Shown here one piece after another: positions 1 through 7,270 of a stretch of DNA of 64,000 nucleotides. How positions within the stretch are numbered: position 1 is the first letter of the stretch; each line of letters starts with the position of its first letter. Origin of the DNA: an uncultured Bacilli bacterium (lineage in GTDB: Bacteria > Bacillota_I > Bacilli_A > RF39 > UBA660); NCBI GenBank assembly GCA_949425635.1, contig CASPWD010000002.1:310001-374000 (forward strand), in the 5' to 3' direction. The notes under the pieces were generated by a model. It made no database searches. It saw only the letters and a list, made by a program, of their open reading frames with translations, and was not told the origin of the DNA. The position numbers and the translations under genes are program-made.

Positions 1-1167
1 GATTTTAATAAGCATTTGTGTTCTAAAATTATAATCATCACTAGGCTTATCTATCATAAAAGTATCGCCTTCAATAAATTTAAGTAATATTTGAACAACT
101 GCTGACTTAGAATCAGTATTAGACTCTCCTAATTTATCAAATTCGTCAAAAAACACTAAACCTCTCTCTGCTTTTGCTAAATCATAACCAGCCTCAATTA
201 TTAAAGAATATAAACAATCTTCAATTGACATACCTTTAATTCCTTGTGGAACTAAATTGGCAGAATTAATTTCTAATAAAGGTATATTCAAATAATCTAT
301 AGCAGCTTTCATAGTCTCAGTCTTACCAGTTCCTGTAGGTCCTATCAATAATATAGATTCATTCTTTTCACCTGGCATTGCTGTGTAATTCATTAAAATT
401 GTTTTAGCAATTCTTCTGATTTCATCATCATGGCCAAAAACTCTTTCTTTCATATGAGTTTCTAATCCTCTCAAAGAGACATCTCCTGTGTAATCACTAA
501 TTGTTTCACCTTGGGCTTTTGAGCTTTCAGCTTTATACATAGCTCCTCCACCAGGAAACCTTTTCATATCACTATCAGACTTTTCTACATGACCTTTTGC
601 AGATTCTATCTCTTTAACATGGCCATTTTCTACAACTACCCTAGTAACAGCACCTTTTCTTTCCTTATCTCTATAAGATGCAATTAAATTCTTGTATCTT
701 AGTAACTCAGCTCTAATACTTTCAATATCTGGTATATTAAGCAGATTATCTAAAGTATAGCCATTTAAAGTTACAGAAGGTTCTCCTTTTTGTCTTTCAT
801 ATTCTTCCACAGGTGTATTACTTAAAAAAACACTCATTGATATTTTCTTTTTAGTTATTTGACCATTCTTAGCCTCTACTAATAAAATATTATCTCTTTC
901 TTCCGCTAAAAAATATTCCTTAACAAATCCAATATCATCTAATCCATATATAGCTAGTAATTCCTCTTTAGAATAAACACAATCAACTAAAAATTCTTGA
1001 TTATCTAATACTTCTTTACTAGTTAAAACAGAATATTCATCTGAATTATAGAACACTTTACCAGCACAAAATCCTTCAACTAATTTCTCAGGAAATAACA
1101 TATAAAGCGTATCGTTTACTTTATGTACTCTATATAATATACCATAGTCATCATTTATTGATTCCAT
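1..1167 (-). CDS. ClpX-like AAA+ ATPase, C-terminus cut by window edge
   Basis: 389 codons are open from an ATG at 1167 (preceded by GGGGGAAAG) to base 1, so the C-terminal part lies outside the window. The AAA+ module has a Walker A GPTGTGKT (Lys282) and a Walker B FFDEFDK (Asp341-Glu342), closest in style to ClpX/HslU unfoldases. The first 240 or so residues are not a ClpX zinc-binding domain: I see no C4 cluster there. They look like a separate partner- or substrate-binding region. By family it would unfold proteins in the cytoplasm, perhaps for a ClpP-type peptidase; the partner is unknown. Its promoter overlaps the frr terminator. Confidence 0.8.
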   Translation of the reverse strand, partial: MESINDDYGILYRVHKVNDTLYMLFPEKLVEGFCAGKVFYNSDEYSVLTSKEVLDNQEFLVDCVYSKEELLAIYGLDDIGFVKEYFLAEERDNILLVEAKNGQITKKKISMSVFLSNTPVEEYERQKGEPSVTLNGYTLDNLLNIPDIESIRAELLRYKNLIASYRDKERKGAVTRVVVENGHVKEIESAKGHVEKSDSDMKRFPGGGAMYKAESSKAQGETISDYTGDVSLRGLETHMKERVFGHDDEIRRIAKTILMNYTAMPGEKNESILLIGPTGTGKTETMKAAIDYLNIPLLEINSANLVPQGIKGMSIEDCLYSLIIEAGYDLAKAERGLVFFDEFDKLGESNTDSKSAVVQILLKFIEGDTFMIDKPSDDYNFRTQMLIKI

Positions 1168-1195
1168 CTTACTTTCCCCCTAAACATCGTTCTTT

Positions 1196-1224
1196 ATTAT
1201 ATATTAGAGCATGAAAAAATGCAA
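1196..1224 (-). promoter_or_regulatory. Sigma-A promoter of the ClpX-like gene
   Basis: On the minus strand TTGCAT (1219-1224) and TATAAT (1196-1201) are separated by exactly 17 bp. The -35 box lies in the 3' arm of the frr terminator hairpin, so the two signals share bases. The start codon at 1167 is about 20 nt below the predicted transcription start. Confidence 0.65.
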
Positions 1225-1241
1225 ACACTATCATTTGCATT
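1213..1241 (-). terminator. Intrinsic terminator after frr
   Basis: On the minus strand a 7-bp stem ATGCAAA/TTTGCAT with an 8-nt loop is followed by a run of T. It lies about 30 nt past the frr stop codon. Confidence 0.75.
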
Positions 1242-1273
1242 TCTATAAATATTTTTTATGGTTGAATTGAACA

Positions 1274-1813
1274 CTAAACAGTCATTAATTCTTCTTCTTT
1301 TTCTTTTAACTTTTCTTCAACTTTCTTAGAATAGTCATTAACTAATTTTTGAACTTCTTCAAGCATTCTCTTTTCCATGTCTTCAGTAACTGTTTCGTCT
1401 GCTTTAATGTCTTCATTTGCTTCTTGACGAACTTTTCTTAACGCTACCTTAGTTTCTTCAGCAATTTGTTTAGCTTGTTTAACATATTCTTTTCTTCTCT
1501 CTTCAGTCAATTGAGGAACATTTAAAATAACTGTTTCTCCATTATCCATAGGATTAATTCCTAAATTAGCTTCTTGAATAGCTTTAACAATATCTTTCAA
1601 GCAACCTCTATCAAAAGGCTTAATCATTAACGTTTTAGCCTCAGGAACAGTAATATTAGCTAAGCTTTGGATTGGCGTTGGAGTACCATAATATTCTACC
1701 ATAATACCATTAACCATTGCTGGATTAGCTCTTCCTGCTCTAATACTTGTAAGTCTTGTATCCATTGTTTCAAGAGCATGCATCATTTTTAATTCGATAT
1801 TACTATCTATCAT
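1274..1813 (-). CDS. frr: Ribosome recycling factor
   Basis: This 179-residue protein is the ribosome recycling factor, which with EF-G splits post-termination ribosomes. Family signatures are the N-terminal TSIRAGRANPAM segment and the central NPMDNGETVILNVPQLTEERR region (about residues 85-106), followed by the long charged helix to the C-terminus. Length is close to the usual 185. An RBS (GGAGAGAAAT) precedes the ATG. In most Bacillota frr directly follows pyrH after rpsB-tsf; here pyrH is missing from the block and a thioredoxin-fold gene sits upstream instead. Confidence 0.97.
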   Translation of the reverse strand: MIDSNIELKMMHALETMDTRLTSIRAGRANPAMVNGIMVEYYGTPTPIQSLANITVPEAKTLMIKPFDRGCLKDIVKAIQEANLGINPMDNGETVILNVPQLTEERRKEYVKQAKQIAEETKVALRKVRQEANEDIKADETVTEDMEKRMLEEVQKLVNDYSKKVEEKLKEKEEELMTV

Positions 1814-1857
1814 TTTTTATTTCTCTCCTTTAATGTCTTAATTATAAAGCATATTTA

Positions 1858-2454
1858 CTATTTATTCAAATAATATTTATTTATAGCCTCACTAATTTCT
1901 TGTCTAAACTCTATTTCTTTGTTTTCTGTCCAATAAGATTCAATTGTATCAGTATTTTTCATAGCTACAGTATCAGTATTGTAATATTTTACCTTACCAC
2001 CATCTATTATATAAAAACTAGGAGCTAACAAGTTATTATTACTATCATCAGTAATCGTTAAATATCCGTTTAATAATTCTCTAATTTCATAATAATTAGA
2101 ATTTCTTTGACCTTTATCATTATCTAAATCATAATAATATACTTTTTCAATTTTATTATCTTTTATTACCTTATTTAATTCTTCCATATATTTAACAGAA
2201 TAAGAAGACGATTTGCTACCTATAAATATTAAAGACTTTCCATCTTTTAGTAAAGAAATCATTTTCTTACCTCTAATAACTTCGTAAGTTTCATTACTTA
2301 CATCTAAATCATTATAAAAATCACTAATAACCCAAACTTTTGGTTCGCTATTACTAGCGTATTTTTCACCTAAATATATAAAAGCACCTATCATAACTAA
2401 AAATAATATTGCATAAACAACTTTTCTTATAATCCCTTTTGTCTTATCACTCAT
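1858..2454 (-). CDS. Membrane-anchored thioredoxin-fold protein lacking the CxxC cysteines
   Basis: An N-terminal membrane helix (about residues 11-28) is followed by a roughly 160-residue outward domain. The pattern 'IFIG...SSYS' (Ser83-Ser86) fits the place where bacteriocin-accessory/PedC-like thioredoxin-fold proteins carry CPYC, and the later 'APSFYIIDGGKV' matches the cis-Pro strand region of that fold. With Ser in place of both Cys, disulfide exchange is not expected; a binding or chaperone role is more likely. I chose the ATG at 2454, 5 nt after GAGGTGA, rather than the in-frame GTG at 2463. The fold assignment is inference from pattern, not an alignment. Confidence 0.5.
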   Translation of the reverse strand: MSDKTKGIIRKVVYAILFLVMIGAFIYLGEKYASNSEPKVWVISDFYNDLDVSNETYEVIRGKKMISLLKDGKSLIFIGSKSSSYSVKYMEELNKVIKDNKIEKVYYYDLDNDKGQRNSNYYEIRELLNGYLTITDDSNNNLLAPSFYIIDGGKVKYYNTDTVAMKNTDTIESYWTENKEIEFRQEISEAINKYYLNK

Positions 2455-2518
2455 ATTATTCACCTCATCATTAAATGCAATTTAATTATATCATGTAAGA
2501 ACACTATTTTTAAATATT

Positions 2519-2545
2519 AAAAAAGACACTTGTCAAAAAGTGTCC
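2519..2545 (-). terminator. Intrinsic terminator after tsf
   Basis: Stem GACACTT/AAGTGTC (minus strand), short loop and a T-run, directly behind the tsf stop codon. It closes the rpsB-tsf unit. Confidence 0.85.
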
Positions 2546-2551
2546 AATTTA

Positions 2552-3424
2552 TTAATTGTTGATTTGAGCCATTACTTCTTCAGCAAAGTTATCTTGACGT
2601 TTTTCGATACCTTCACCTACACTAAACATAGTCATACCAACAAGTTCTCCTCCATTGTTAGTTACATACTTAGTTACATCTATATCTCCATCTTTGATGA
2701 AAGCTTGCATTGAAAGGCAGATTTCTTTGAAGAATTTATTTAATCTTCCTTCAACCATTTTTTCAGCTATTTCAGCTGGTTTTCCTTCATTCATAGCTTG
2801 TTCTTTTAGAACTTCTCTTTCACGAGCTACTTCATCAGCAGGAACGTCTTCTTTGAATACATATCTAGGTTTCATAGCAGCTGCTTGCATTGCTACATCT
2901 TTAGCAACATCAGTATTTGCTCCTTTAACTACTGTTAATACAGCAATTTTTCCACCCATATGTAAGTAAGTACCAAAATTTTCATCATCATTTTTAGTAA
3001 CTACAGCAAGACGACGGAAATCTAATTTTTCACCAATCTTAGAAGTTTTAGCAATTACTAAATCTTTAATTGTTCCTTCTTCACATGGTAATTCATTAGC
3101 TTCTTCTAAAGTTGTTGCATCACTATGTAAAATAGTTTCTCCAACAGTTTTAATTAATTCTTTAAATTCATCATTTTTACTAACAAAGTCTGTTTCAGAG
3201 TTAATTTCAATCATAACAGCTTTATTACCTTCAACGAATATTTCAGCTAAACCTTCAGCAGCAATTCTTGCTTCTTTCTTTCCAGCTTTAGCAATACCTT
3301 TTTCACGTAACCAATCTACAGCAGCTTCGATGTTACCATCGCATTCAGTTAATGCTTTTTTGCAGTCCATCATACCTGCACCAGTTTGTTCACGTAATTC
3401 TTTAACTAAGCTTGCGCTTATCAT
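2552..3424 (-). CDS. tsf: Elongation factor Ts
   Basis: EF-Ts, the nucleotide exchange factor of EF-Tu, 290 residues, normal for Bacillota. The N-terminal UBA-like domain carries the family signature LREQTGAGMMDCKKAL (about residues 10-25), and the core motif INSETDFVSKN is at about 73-83. It is 29 nt downstream of rpsB in one transcription unit that ends at a strong terminator; pyrH, the usual next gene, is absent. Confidence 0.98.
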   Translation of the reverse strand: MISASLVKELREQTGAGMMDCKKALTECDGNIEAAVDWLREKGIAKAGKKEARIAAEGLAEIFVEGNKAVMIEINSETDFVSKNDEFKELIKTVGETILHSDATTLEEANELPCEEGTIKDLVIAKTSKIGEKLDFRRLAVVTKNDDENFGTYLHMGGKIAVLTVVKGANTDVAKDVAMQAAAMKPRYVFKEDVPADEVAREREVLKEQAMNEGKPAEIAEKMVEGRLNKFFKEICLSMQAFIKDGDIDVTKYVTNNGGELVGMTMFSVGEGIEKRQDNFAEEVMAQINN

Positions 3425-3453
3425 AGACGTACCTTCTTTCCTAAATTTAAATA

Positions 3454-4383
3454 TTATTCACTTAAAGATGCAATAAGTTCATCTTTTTTCATGCTTGAAT
3501 ATCCTTTGATACCAGCTTCTTTAGCCATTGTTTTTAAATCAGCTAAAGTTTTTTCGCTTAAGTCTTCAGTTGCTACTTCTACTACTGGAGCTTCTTCAAC
3601 AACTGTTTCTACAGCTTTAACTTCTTCTTTTGCGGCTTTTTCTTCATGTTTTTTTGGTGCTTTAGCTTTTCTATCGTCTTCAGTAACGTAGTCAATTATT
3701 TCTCCTCCGTTAGCTTCAGCAATAGCATTTCCTAAAACTCCTAAAACAACTTTAACAGCTCTAACTGCATCATCATTACCAGGAATAACAAAATCAACAT
3801 CATCTGGATCACAGTTAGTATCTACAATACCAAAAATAGGAATATTTAATTTTCTAGCTTCTCTGATTGCATTGATTTCTTTTTTAGGATCAACAATAAT
3901 CATAGCTTGTGGTAATTTATCCATTGAACGAATACCACATAATAATTTATTTAATTTTTCATATTCTTTCTTTAATTCAATAACTTCTTTTTTAGGTAAA
4001 ACTTCAAAAGTACCATTTTTTTCCATGTTTTCAATTTCTTCTAAACGTTTTACTCTACTTCTGATAGTACGGAAGTTTGTTAATGTTCCTCCTAACCATC
4101 TTTCAGTTACATAATAAGAATTTGTTCTTTCTGCGTTTTCTTTAGCAGCTTCTTGAGCTTGCTTTTTAGTTCCTACGAATAGGAATGTTCCTCCATTTGC
4201 AGCAATATTATTGATTTCTGCATATGCTTCTTCGATTTTACTTAAAGTTTTTTGTAAATCGATAATATAAATGTCATCTCTAGTTGTATAAATGTACTCT
4301 TTCATTTTTGGATTCCATCTTTTAGTTTGATGTCCAAAATGAACTCCAGCTTCTAATAAATAACTTAATGAAACTACGGCCAT
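3454..4383 (-). CDS. rpsB: 30S ribosomal protein S2 with extra C-terminal helical domain
   Basis: S2 of the small ribosomal subunit: [18 protein letters not shown] near the N-terminus and [23 protein letters not shown] at about 185-207 are family signatures. At 309 residues it is about 55 longer than typical S2. The extra part is a linker rich in Ala, Glu, Lys and Val (about 232-270) followed by about 35 residues ([20 protein letters not shown], then KDELI) that resemble a Rho-N/HeH-type nucleic-acid-binding helical motif. A GGAGGG RBS precedes the ATG, and a consensus promoter with an approximately 107-nt leader lies upstream. Confidence 0.97.
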   Translation of the reverse strand: MAVVSLSYLLEAGVHFGHQTKRWNPKMKEYIYTTRDDIYIIDLQKTLSKIEEAYAEINNIAANGGTFLFVGTKKQAQEAAKENAERTNSYYVTERWLGGTLTNFRTIRSRVKRLEEIENMEKNGTFEVLPKKEVIELKKEYEKLNKLLCGIRSMDKLPQAMIIVDPKKEINAIREARKLNIPIFGIVDTNCDPDDVDFVIPGNDDAVRAVKVVLGVLGNAIAEANGGEIIDYVTEDDRKAKAPKKHEEKAAKEEVKAVETVVEEAPVVEVATEDLSEKTLADLKTMAKEAGIKGYSSMKKDELIASLSE

Positions 4384-4490
4384 AAAAATTTCCCTCCTTC
4401 GTTATACATCTGTCTGCTTCTACTTCATCACTCACCTCTTCGGCACTCGAGTAACAAATCCACATCCATGTCTATTTGCTTTTTAAAGCC
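4384..4490 (-). promoter_or_regulatory. Untranslated leader of rpsB-tsf
   Basis: About 107 nt lie between the predicted transcription start near 4490 and the rpsB ATG. S2 operons are commonly autoregulated through such leaders, but I do not recognise a described structure here. It includes the minimal reading frame ATG-AAG-TAG behind AGAGGTGAGTG, just upstream of the true RBS. The leader is visible; the control is inference. Confidence 0.35.
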
Positions 4491-4496
4491 GCAATT

Positions 4497-4525
4497 ATTG
4501 TACCAAAAAAAAGAGACTTTAACAA
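4497..4525 (-). promoter_or_regulatory. Sigma-A promoter of rpsB-tsf
   Basis: TTGTTA (4520-4525) and TACAAT (4497-4502) with a 17-bp spacer, followed by a G/C-rich stretch (GCGGC) at the expected start. Confidence 0.8.
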
Positions 4526-4589
4526 GCCCTTTTTTGCCTATTTTCGGCGAAAAACATATGTTTTTTTAGTATACGAGATATTTCAATAA

Positions 4590-5471
4590 CTATTTATTTA
4601 ATTTATAAGTTTTAGGAACAAGATTAAACGCTGCTAAGCATTGATTATTTTCGTCCAATACAGCTCCATCTGGTACGTCACATATTAAAGTCATATCTAA
4701 AATAGCATCGTAAGTCTTAGTACTAACTTCTCTTACATCTACTAAAGATGCTCCAGTAATTGTTGCTGTCTCAGTCAATTGAGTATCTAAACTAATATCT
4801 GAATAATCTCCTGTTTGACTCACAGGAACAACTTTAACTAGTTGTTCGTTTCCTTCTTTATAGCACATATTACCATTTAAAGTATAACCTTCTACTGGCA
4901 TGTATACTTCTGCACCACTAAAACCTACTCCTACTTTAATAGCAGGTAATACATCTAATGTTGCTACATCGTATGTTAAAATAGCAATATTTTCTCCATT
5001 AGGAGTATAAAATTCATCAAACACTTCGCAATATTTAACATCGTATTTTTTTAAACTACTAACAAGTTTTTCTCCAGAAGTGTAACTAATATCATAAGCT
5101 TTATTAATTAACATTTCATCTGGTAAAGAGCAAAAATAATCATCATTAGTATATTCAGCAACTAAACTTCTCGCTCTTCCTGATTCAGTTAAATTAGCAA
5201 GACCTTTTAATGGTCCATGTCCAAAGAATCCTCCAGTAGTGAAAGCTCCAAGCCCTAAAACTCCAGCTAAAGCTAGTGCACTTATTGTTCTACCAACTCT
5301 TGATCCTGTTTTAGTTTTCTTTTCCTTTTTTCTTTTTGAAGTAGGTTCACTTTCAAATTCAGTTGAATTTACTTCGCCTCTACTTTCTGAACCACTACCT
5401 GCTTTAACAACTGGTTCATCAAATTCAAAACGTTCATCAAATTCTCTTTTTTTACCATTTTTACCAAGCAT
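4590..5471 (-). CDS. Membrane-anchored hypothetical protein with charged cytoplasmic tail
   Basis: I do not recognise the family. 293 residues: a charged N-terminal tail (about 1-62, many Glu, Lys, Arg and Ser), one membrane helix (about 63-83, Ala/Gly/Leu-rich) and a roughly 205-residue outside domain with six scattered Cys (FCSL, KYCEVF, GNMCYK, LICDV, NQCLAA). The positive residues before the helix predict the C-terminus outside. The ATG at 5471 has a G-rich RBS (GAGGGGGAA). It is a single gene just upstream of the rpsB promoter. Confidence 0.6.
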   Translation of the reverse strand: MLGKNGKKREFDERFEFDEPVVKAGSGSESRGEVNSTEFESEPTSKRKKEKKTKTGSRVGRTISALALAGVLGLGAFTTGGFFGHGPLKGLANLTESGRARSLVAEYTNDDYFCSLPDEMLINKAYDISYTSGEKLVSSLKKYDVKYCEVFDEFYTPNGENIAILTYDVATLDVLPAIKVGVGFSGAEVYMPVEGYTLNGNMCYKEGNEQLVKVVPVSQTGDYSDISLDTQLTETATITGASLVDVREVSTKTYDAILDMTLICDVPDGAVLDENNQCLAAFNLVPKTYKLNK

Positions 5472-5620
5472 AATTCATTTCCCCCTCACTTGATTGCCTA
5501 AAATATACCACAAATGATTAAAAAAGTAAAATTTACCTATTTTTCCACCAATACTATTTTATTCATCTTGCAAATCATAATAAAAAAAGTCAGCCAAAGC
5601 ATCCTCAACGGCCTAAGTTC

Positions 5621-5650
5621 AAAAAAGAACCCCCTCTTGAGTAAGTTCTT
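5621..5650 (-). terminator. Intrinsic terminator after the ylmH-like gene
   Basis: Minus-strand stem AAGAAC/GTTCTT with a G-rich loop and six T. The region 5494-5620 behind it holds the promoter area of the 4590-5471 gene and nothing else I can name. Confidence 0.6.
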
Positions 5651-5655
5651 TTATT

Positions 5656-6351
5656 TTACACATAACAATATACAAGTATAATATAGCCACCTTTTTTAGT
5701 TTCTCTTAAAATGCCTTTATATTTAAACTTACCATGTCTTCTAACACTAAATACATCATCTTCTTTAAGAGTTCTTGTTGGTTTTACTTCATCATCATAA
5801 TTTAAAATAACTTCTTTATTCTTAAATTTATCTAGAATATCATTACGACTACTATTAATAATAGTACTAATAACATTATCAATTCTTAAAGAAGAAACAA
5901 TATATTCTTTCTCAACATAATCTTGCCTGAAATCACCAGATAATTCTATCGGCACTTCAATTAATTCAACCTTACTATTTTTAATACTTACCAAATTATA
6001 CTTAAAGTAATCAACTAAATGTGGTAATAAAAATATATAAAATTCATTCTTATATTTAACTATATCTCCAAATGTATCTTCCTTGATTCCTAAAGAAAAA
6101 ATAGTACCCATAATATCTTGATGTCTTAAGACATCACCATTAATAACAACTTTAAAAAGCCGAATATCAGGAATATTTTTCTTATAAAGAATCACTTTAC
6201 TAGAATCAAAAAACAACTCATATACTTTAAATTCATTCTTATATAATTTCCCTTTAACAAGCATTAATTCCTTTCTTGTCAAAAAATTAGTACATCCTCT
6301 ATTATATAAAGCATCTATTATATGTTCTATATTATAATTATTCGCTGTCAC
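5656..6351 (-). CDS. ylmH: YlmH-family RNA-binding protein with C-terminal S4 domain
   Basis: 231 residues. The middle segment IFSLGIKEDTFGDIVKY (about 83-99) matches the YlmH signature 'LGL.RE..GDI', and the C-terminal 75 residues form an S4 RNA-binding domain (SSLRIDNVIST, later EVILNYDD, EDDVFSVRRHGKFK). YlmH proteins bind the ribosome; in Bacillus the gene sits by sepF and ylmG, and related S4 proteins act in ribosome rescue. The start is GTG at 6351, overlapping the membrane-protein gene upstream by 14 nt, so the two are probably translationally coupled. I see no sepF in the window. Confidence 0.8.
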   Translation of the reverse strand: MTANNYNIEHIIDALYNRGCTNFLTRKELMLVKGKLYKNEFKVYELFFDSSKVILYKKNIPDIRLFKVVINGDVLRHQDIMGTIFSLGIKEDTFGDIVKYKNEFYIFLLPHLVDYFKYNLVSIKNSKVELIEVPIELSGDFRQDYVEKEYIVSSLRIDNVISTIINSSRNDILDKFKNKEVILNYDDEVKPTRTLKEDDVFSVRRHGKFKYKGILRETKKGGYIILVYCYV

Positions 6352-6844
6352 GATTTCTTTTCTTTATCACTTTCATAATCAAATCATTTATTGACTTAGC
6401 AACATAAACAATTAGATAATTAAAAAAACTATAAGCAAACAATATATAATAAGTAACAACATAATTATGAGTACTAACATAATAAATTAATGGAATAGAA
6501 ATAAGTAACAAAATAATAAGTATCGTCGATACATCTCCTGTTCCAATTCTCGATTCATTTCTGTTCTTATCATAATATCTATTAAAAAACAAATATAAAT
6601 TAATAGCTGAAAATAAAAGCACATCAACCAACCATATTTGATTCGCATCTTTATAATTCGCCGAAAAATAAATAAATATAGCAAATAAGATTATATTCTC
6701 AAAATGAAATATCTTAAATATATTATTTTTAATCCATTCTTTATTTACTCTAACTCTTTTTAAATCTTTAATAGCATTTTTACACACTGAAGAAAAATAA
6801 AGTAACCATGGAATAAAAGTTAAATAAACAACCAACTTCGTCAT
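6338..6844 (-). CDS. Small multi-pass membrane protein, unknown
   Basis: 168 residues with about four hydrophobic helices (near 3-18, 48-64, 73-88 and 104-125 with 128-148) and a basic C-terminus. No motif recognised. It follows a GAGGTGA RBS and overlaps the ylmH-like gene by 14 nt, so a joint transcript with ylmH is likely. Its position matches where Bacillus has ylmG (YggT family), but the sequence does not look like YggT. Confidence 0.6.
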   Translation of the reverse strand: MTKLVVYLTFIPWLLYFSSVCKNAIKDLKRVRVNKEWIKNNIFKIFHFENIILFAIFIYFSANYKDANQIWLVDVLLFSAINLYLFFNRYYDKNRNESRIGTGDVSTILIILLLISIPLIYYVSTHNYVVTYYILFAYSFFNYLIVYVAKSINDLIMKVIKKRNRDSE

Positions 6845-6912
6845 TTAATGTTTCACCTCTTCACATAATCTTATTATAATATAAATTATGTATTTTAAAA
6901 CTCTAAATCACT

Positions 6913-7140
6913 CTACTTTACAATTAAATGACCATTATATTTGTGCTTATAATCAGAAATCAAATCACTTATTAAAGTTGTATCATAATGGTGCTCAGAT
7001 AAGATATTAATTTCAATATTTTTTATATGATAATTATCCAATATTCTATATAACTTATGTTGTAATTTATTTATTAAACTAAAGTTAATTCTCTCTTCAA
7101 TGTTTACATATAATGTATTGTTCGTATAAATCATTTCCAT
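6913..7140 (-). CDS. Small protein, possibly STAS-like
   Basis: 75 residues behind a strong GGTGAT RBS. The pattern 'TLYVNIEERIN...LINKLQHKLYRILDNYHIKNIEINIL' and the C-terminal 'HLIVK' recall the beta-alpha-beta order of STAS (anti-anti-sigma) domains, but it is shorter than usual and I cannot name a conserved phosphorylatable Ser with confidence. First gene of the minus-strand unit with the membrane protein and ylmH, divergent from murT. Confidence 0.5.
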   Translation of the reverse strand: MEMIYTNNTLYVNIEERINFSLINKLQHKLYRILDNYHIKNIEINILSEHHYDTTLISDLISDYKHKYNGHLIVK

Positions 7141-7242
7141 ATTATCACCGAATACAATATATCAAAATAATATTTTATCTTCTATATATTCGACAAAATA
7201 TGTAAAAATATCCACTTTTAAGAAAAAGAACTTATTATTACA

Positions 7243-7251
7243 TGTTATAAT
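7243..7251 (+). promoter_or_regulatory. Extended -10 promoter of murT-gatD
   Basis: TGTTATAAT (TG at 7243-7244, -10 at 7246-7251) with no good -35 box. Predicted start near 7258, giving a leader of only about 13 nt ahead of the GGTGAT RBS and the ATG at 7271. Confidence 0.55.
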
Positions 7252-7270
7252 CTTACTAGGCGGTGATTTT

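Noticed and set aside
2655-2969. Plus-strand frames inside tsf, rpsB and several other genes
   Set aside because: They run opposite to well-identified genes, have no ribosome-binding sites, and their protein sequence reflects reverse codons of the true gene.
4384-4490. Thirteen-codon frame in the rpsB leader (starting at the ATG of GACATGGATG)
   Set aside because: No ribosome-binding site before it and no hairpin relation; it does not resemble the pyrH leader.
5590-5620. Possible second hairpin (GGCC/GGCT) beyond the ylmH terminator
   Set aside because: Only four pairs with one wobble and a 14-nt loop; not enough for an RNA call.
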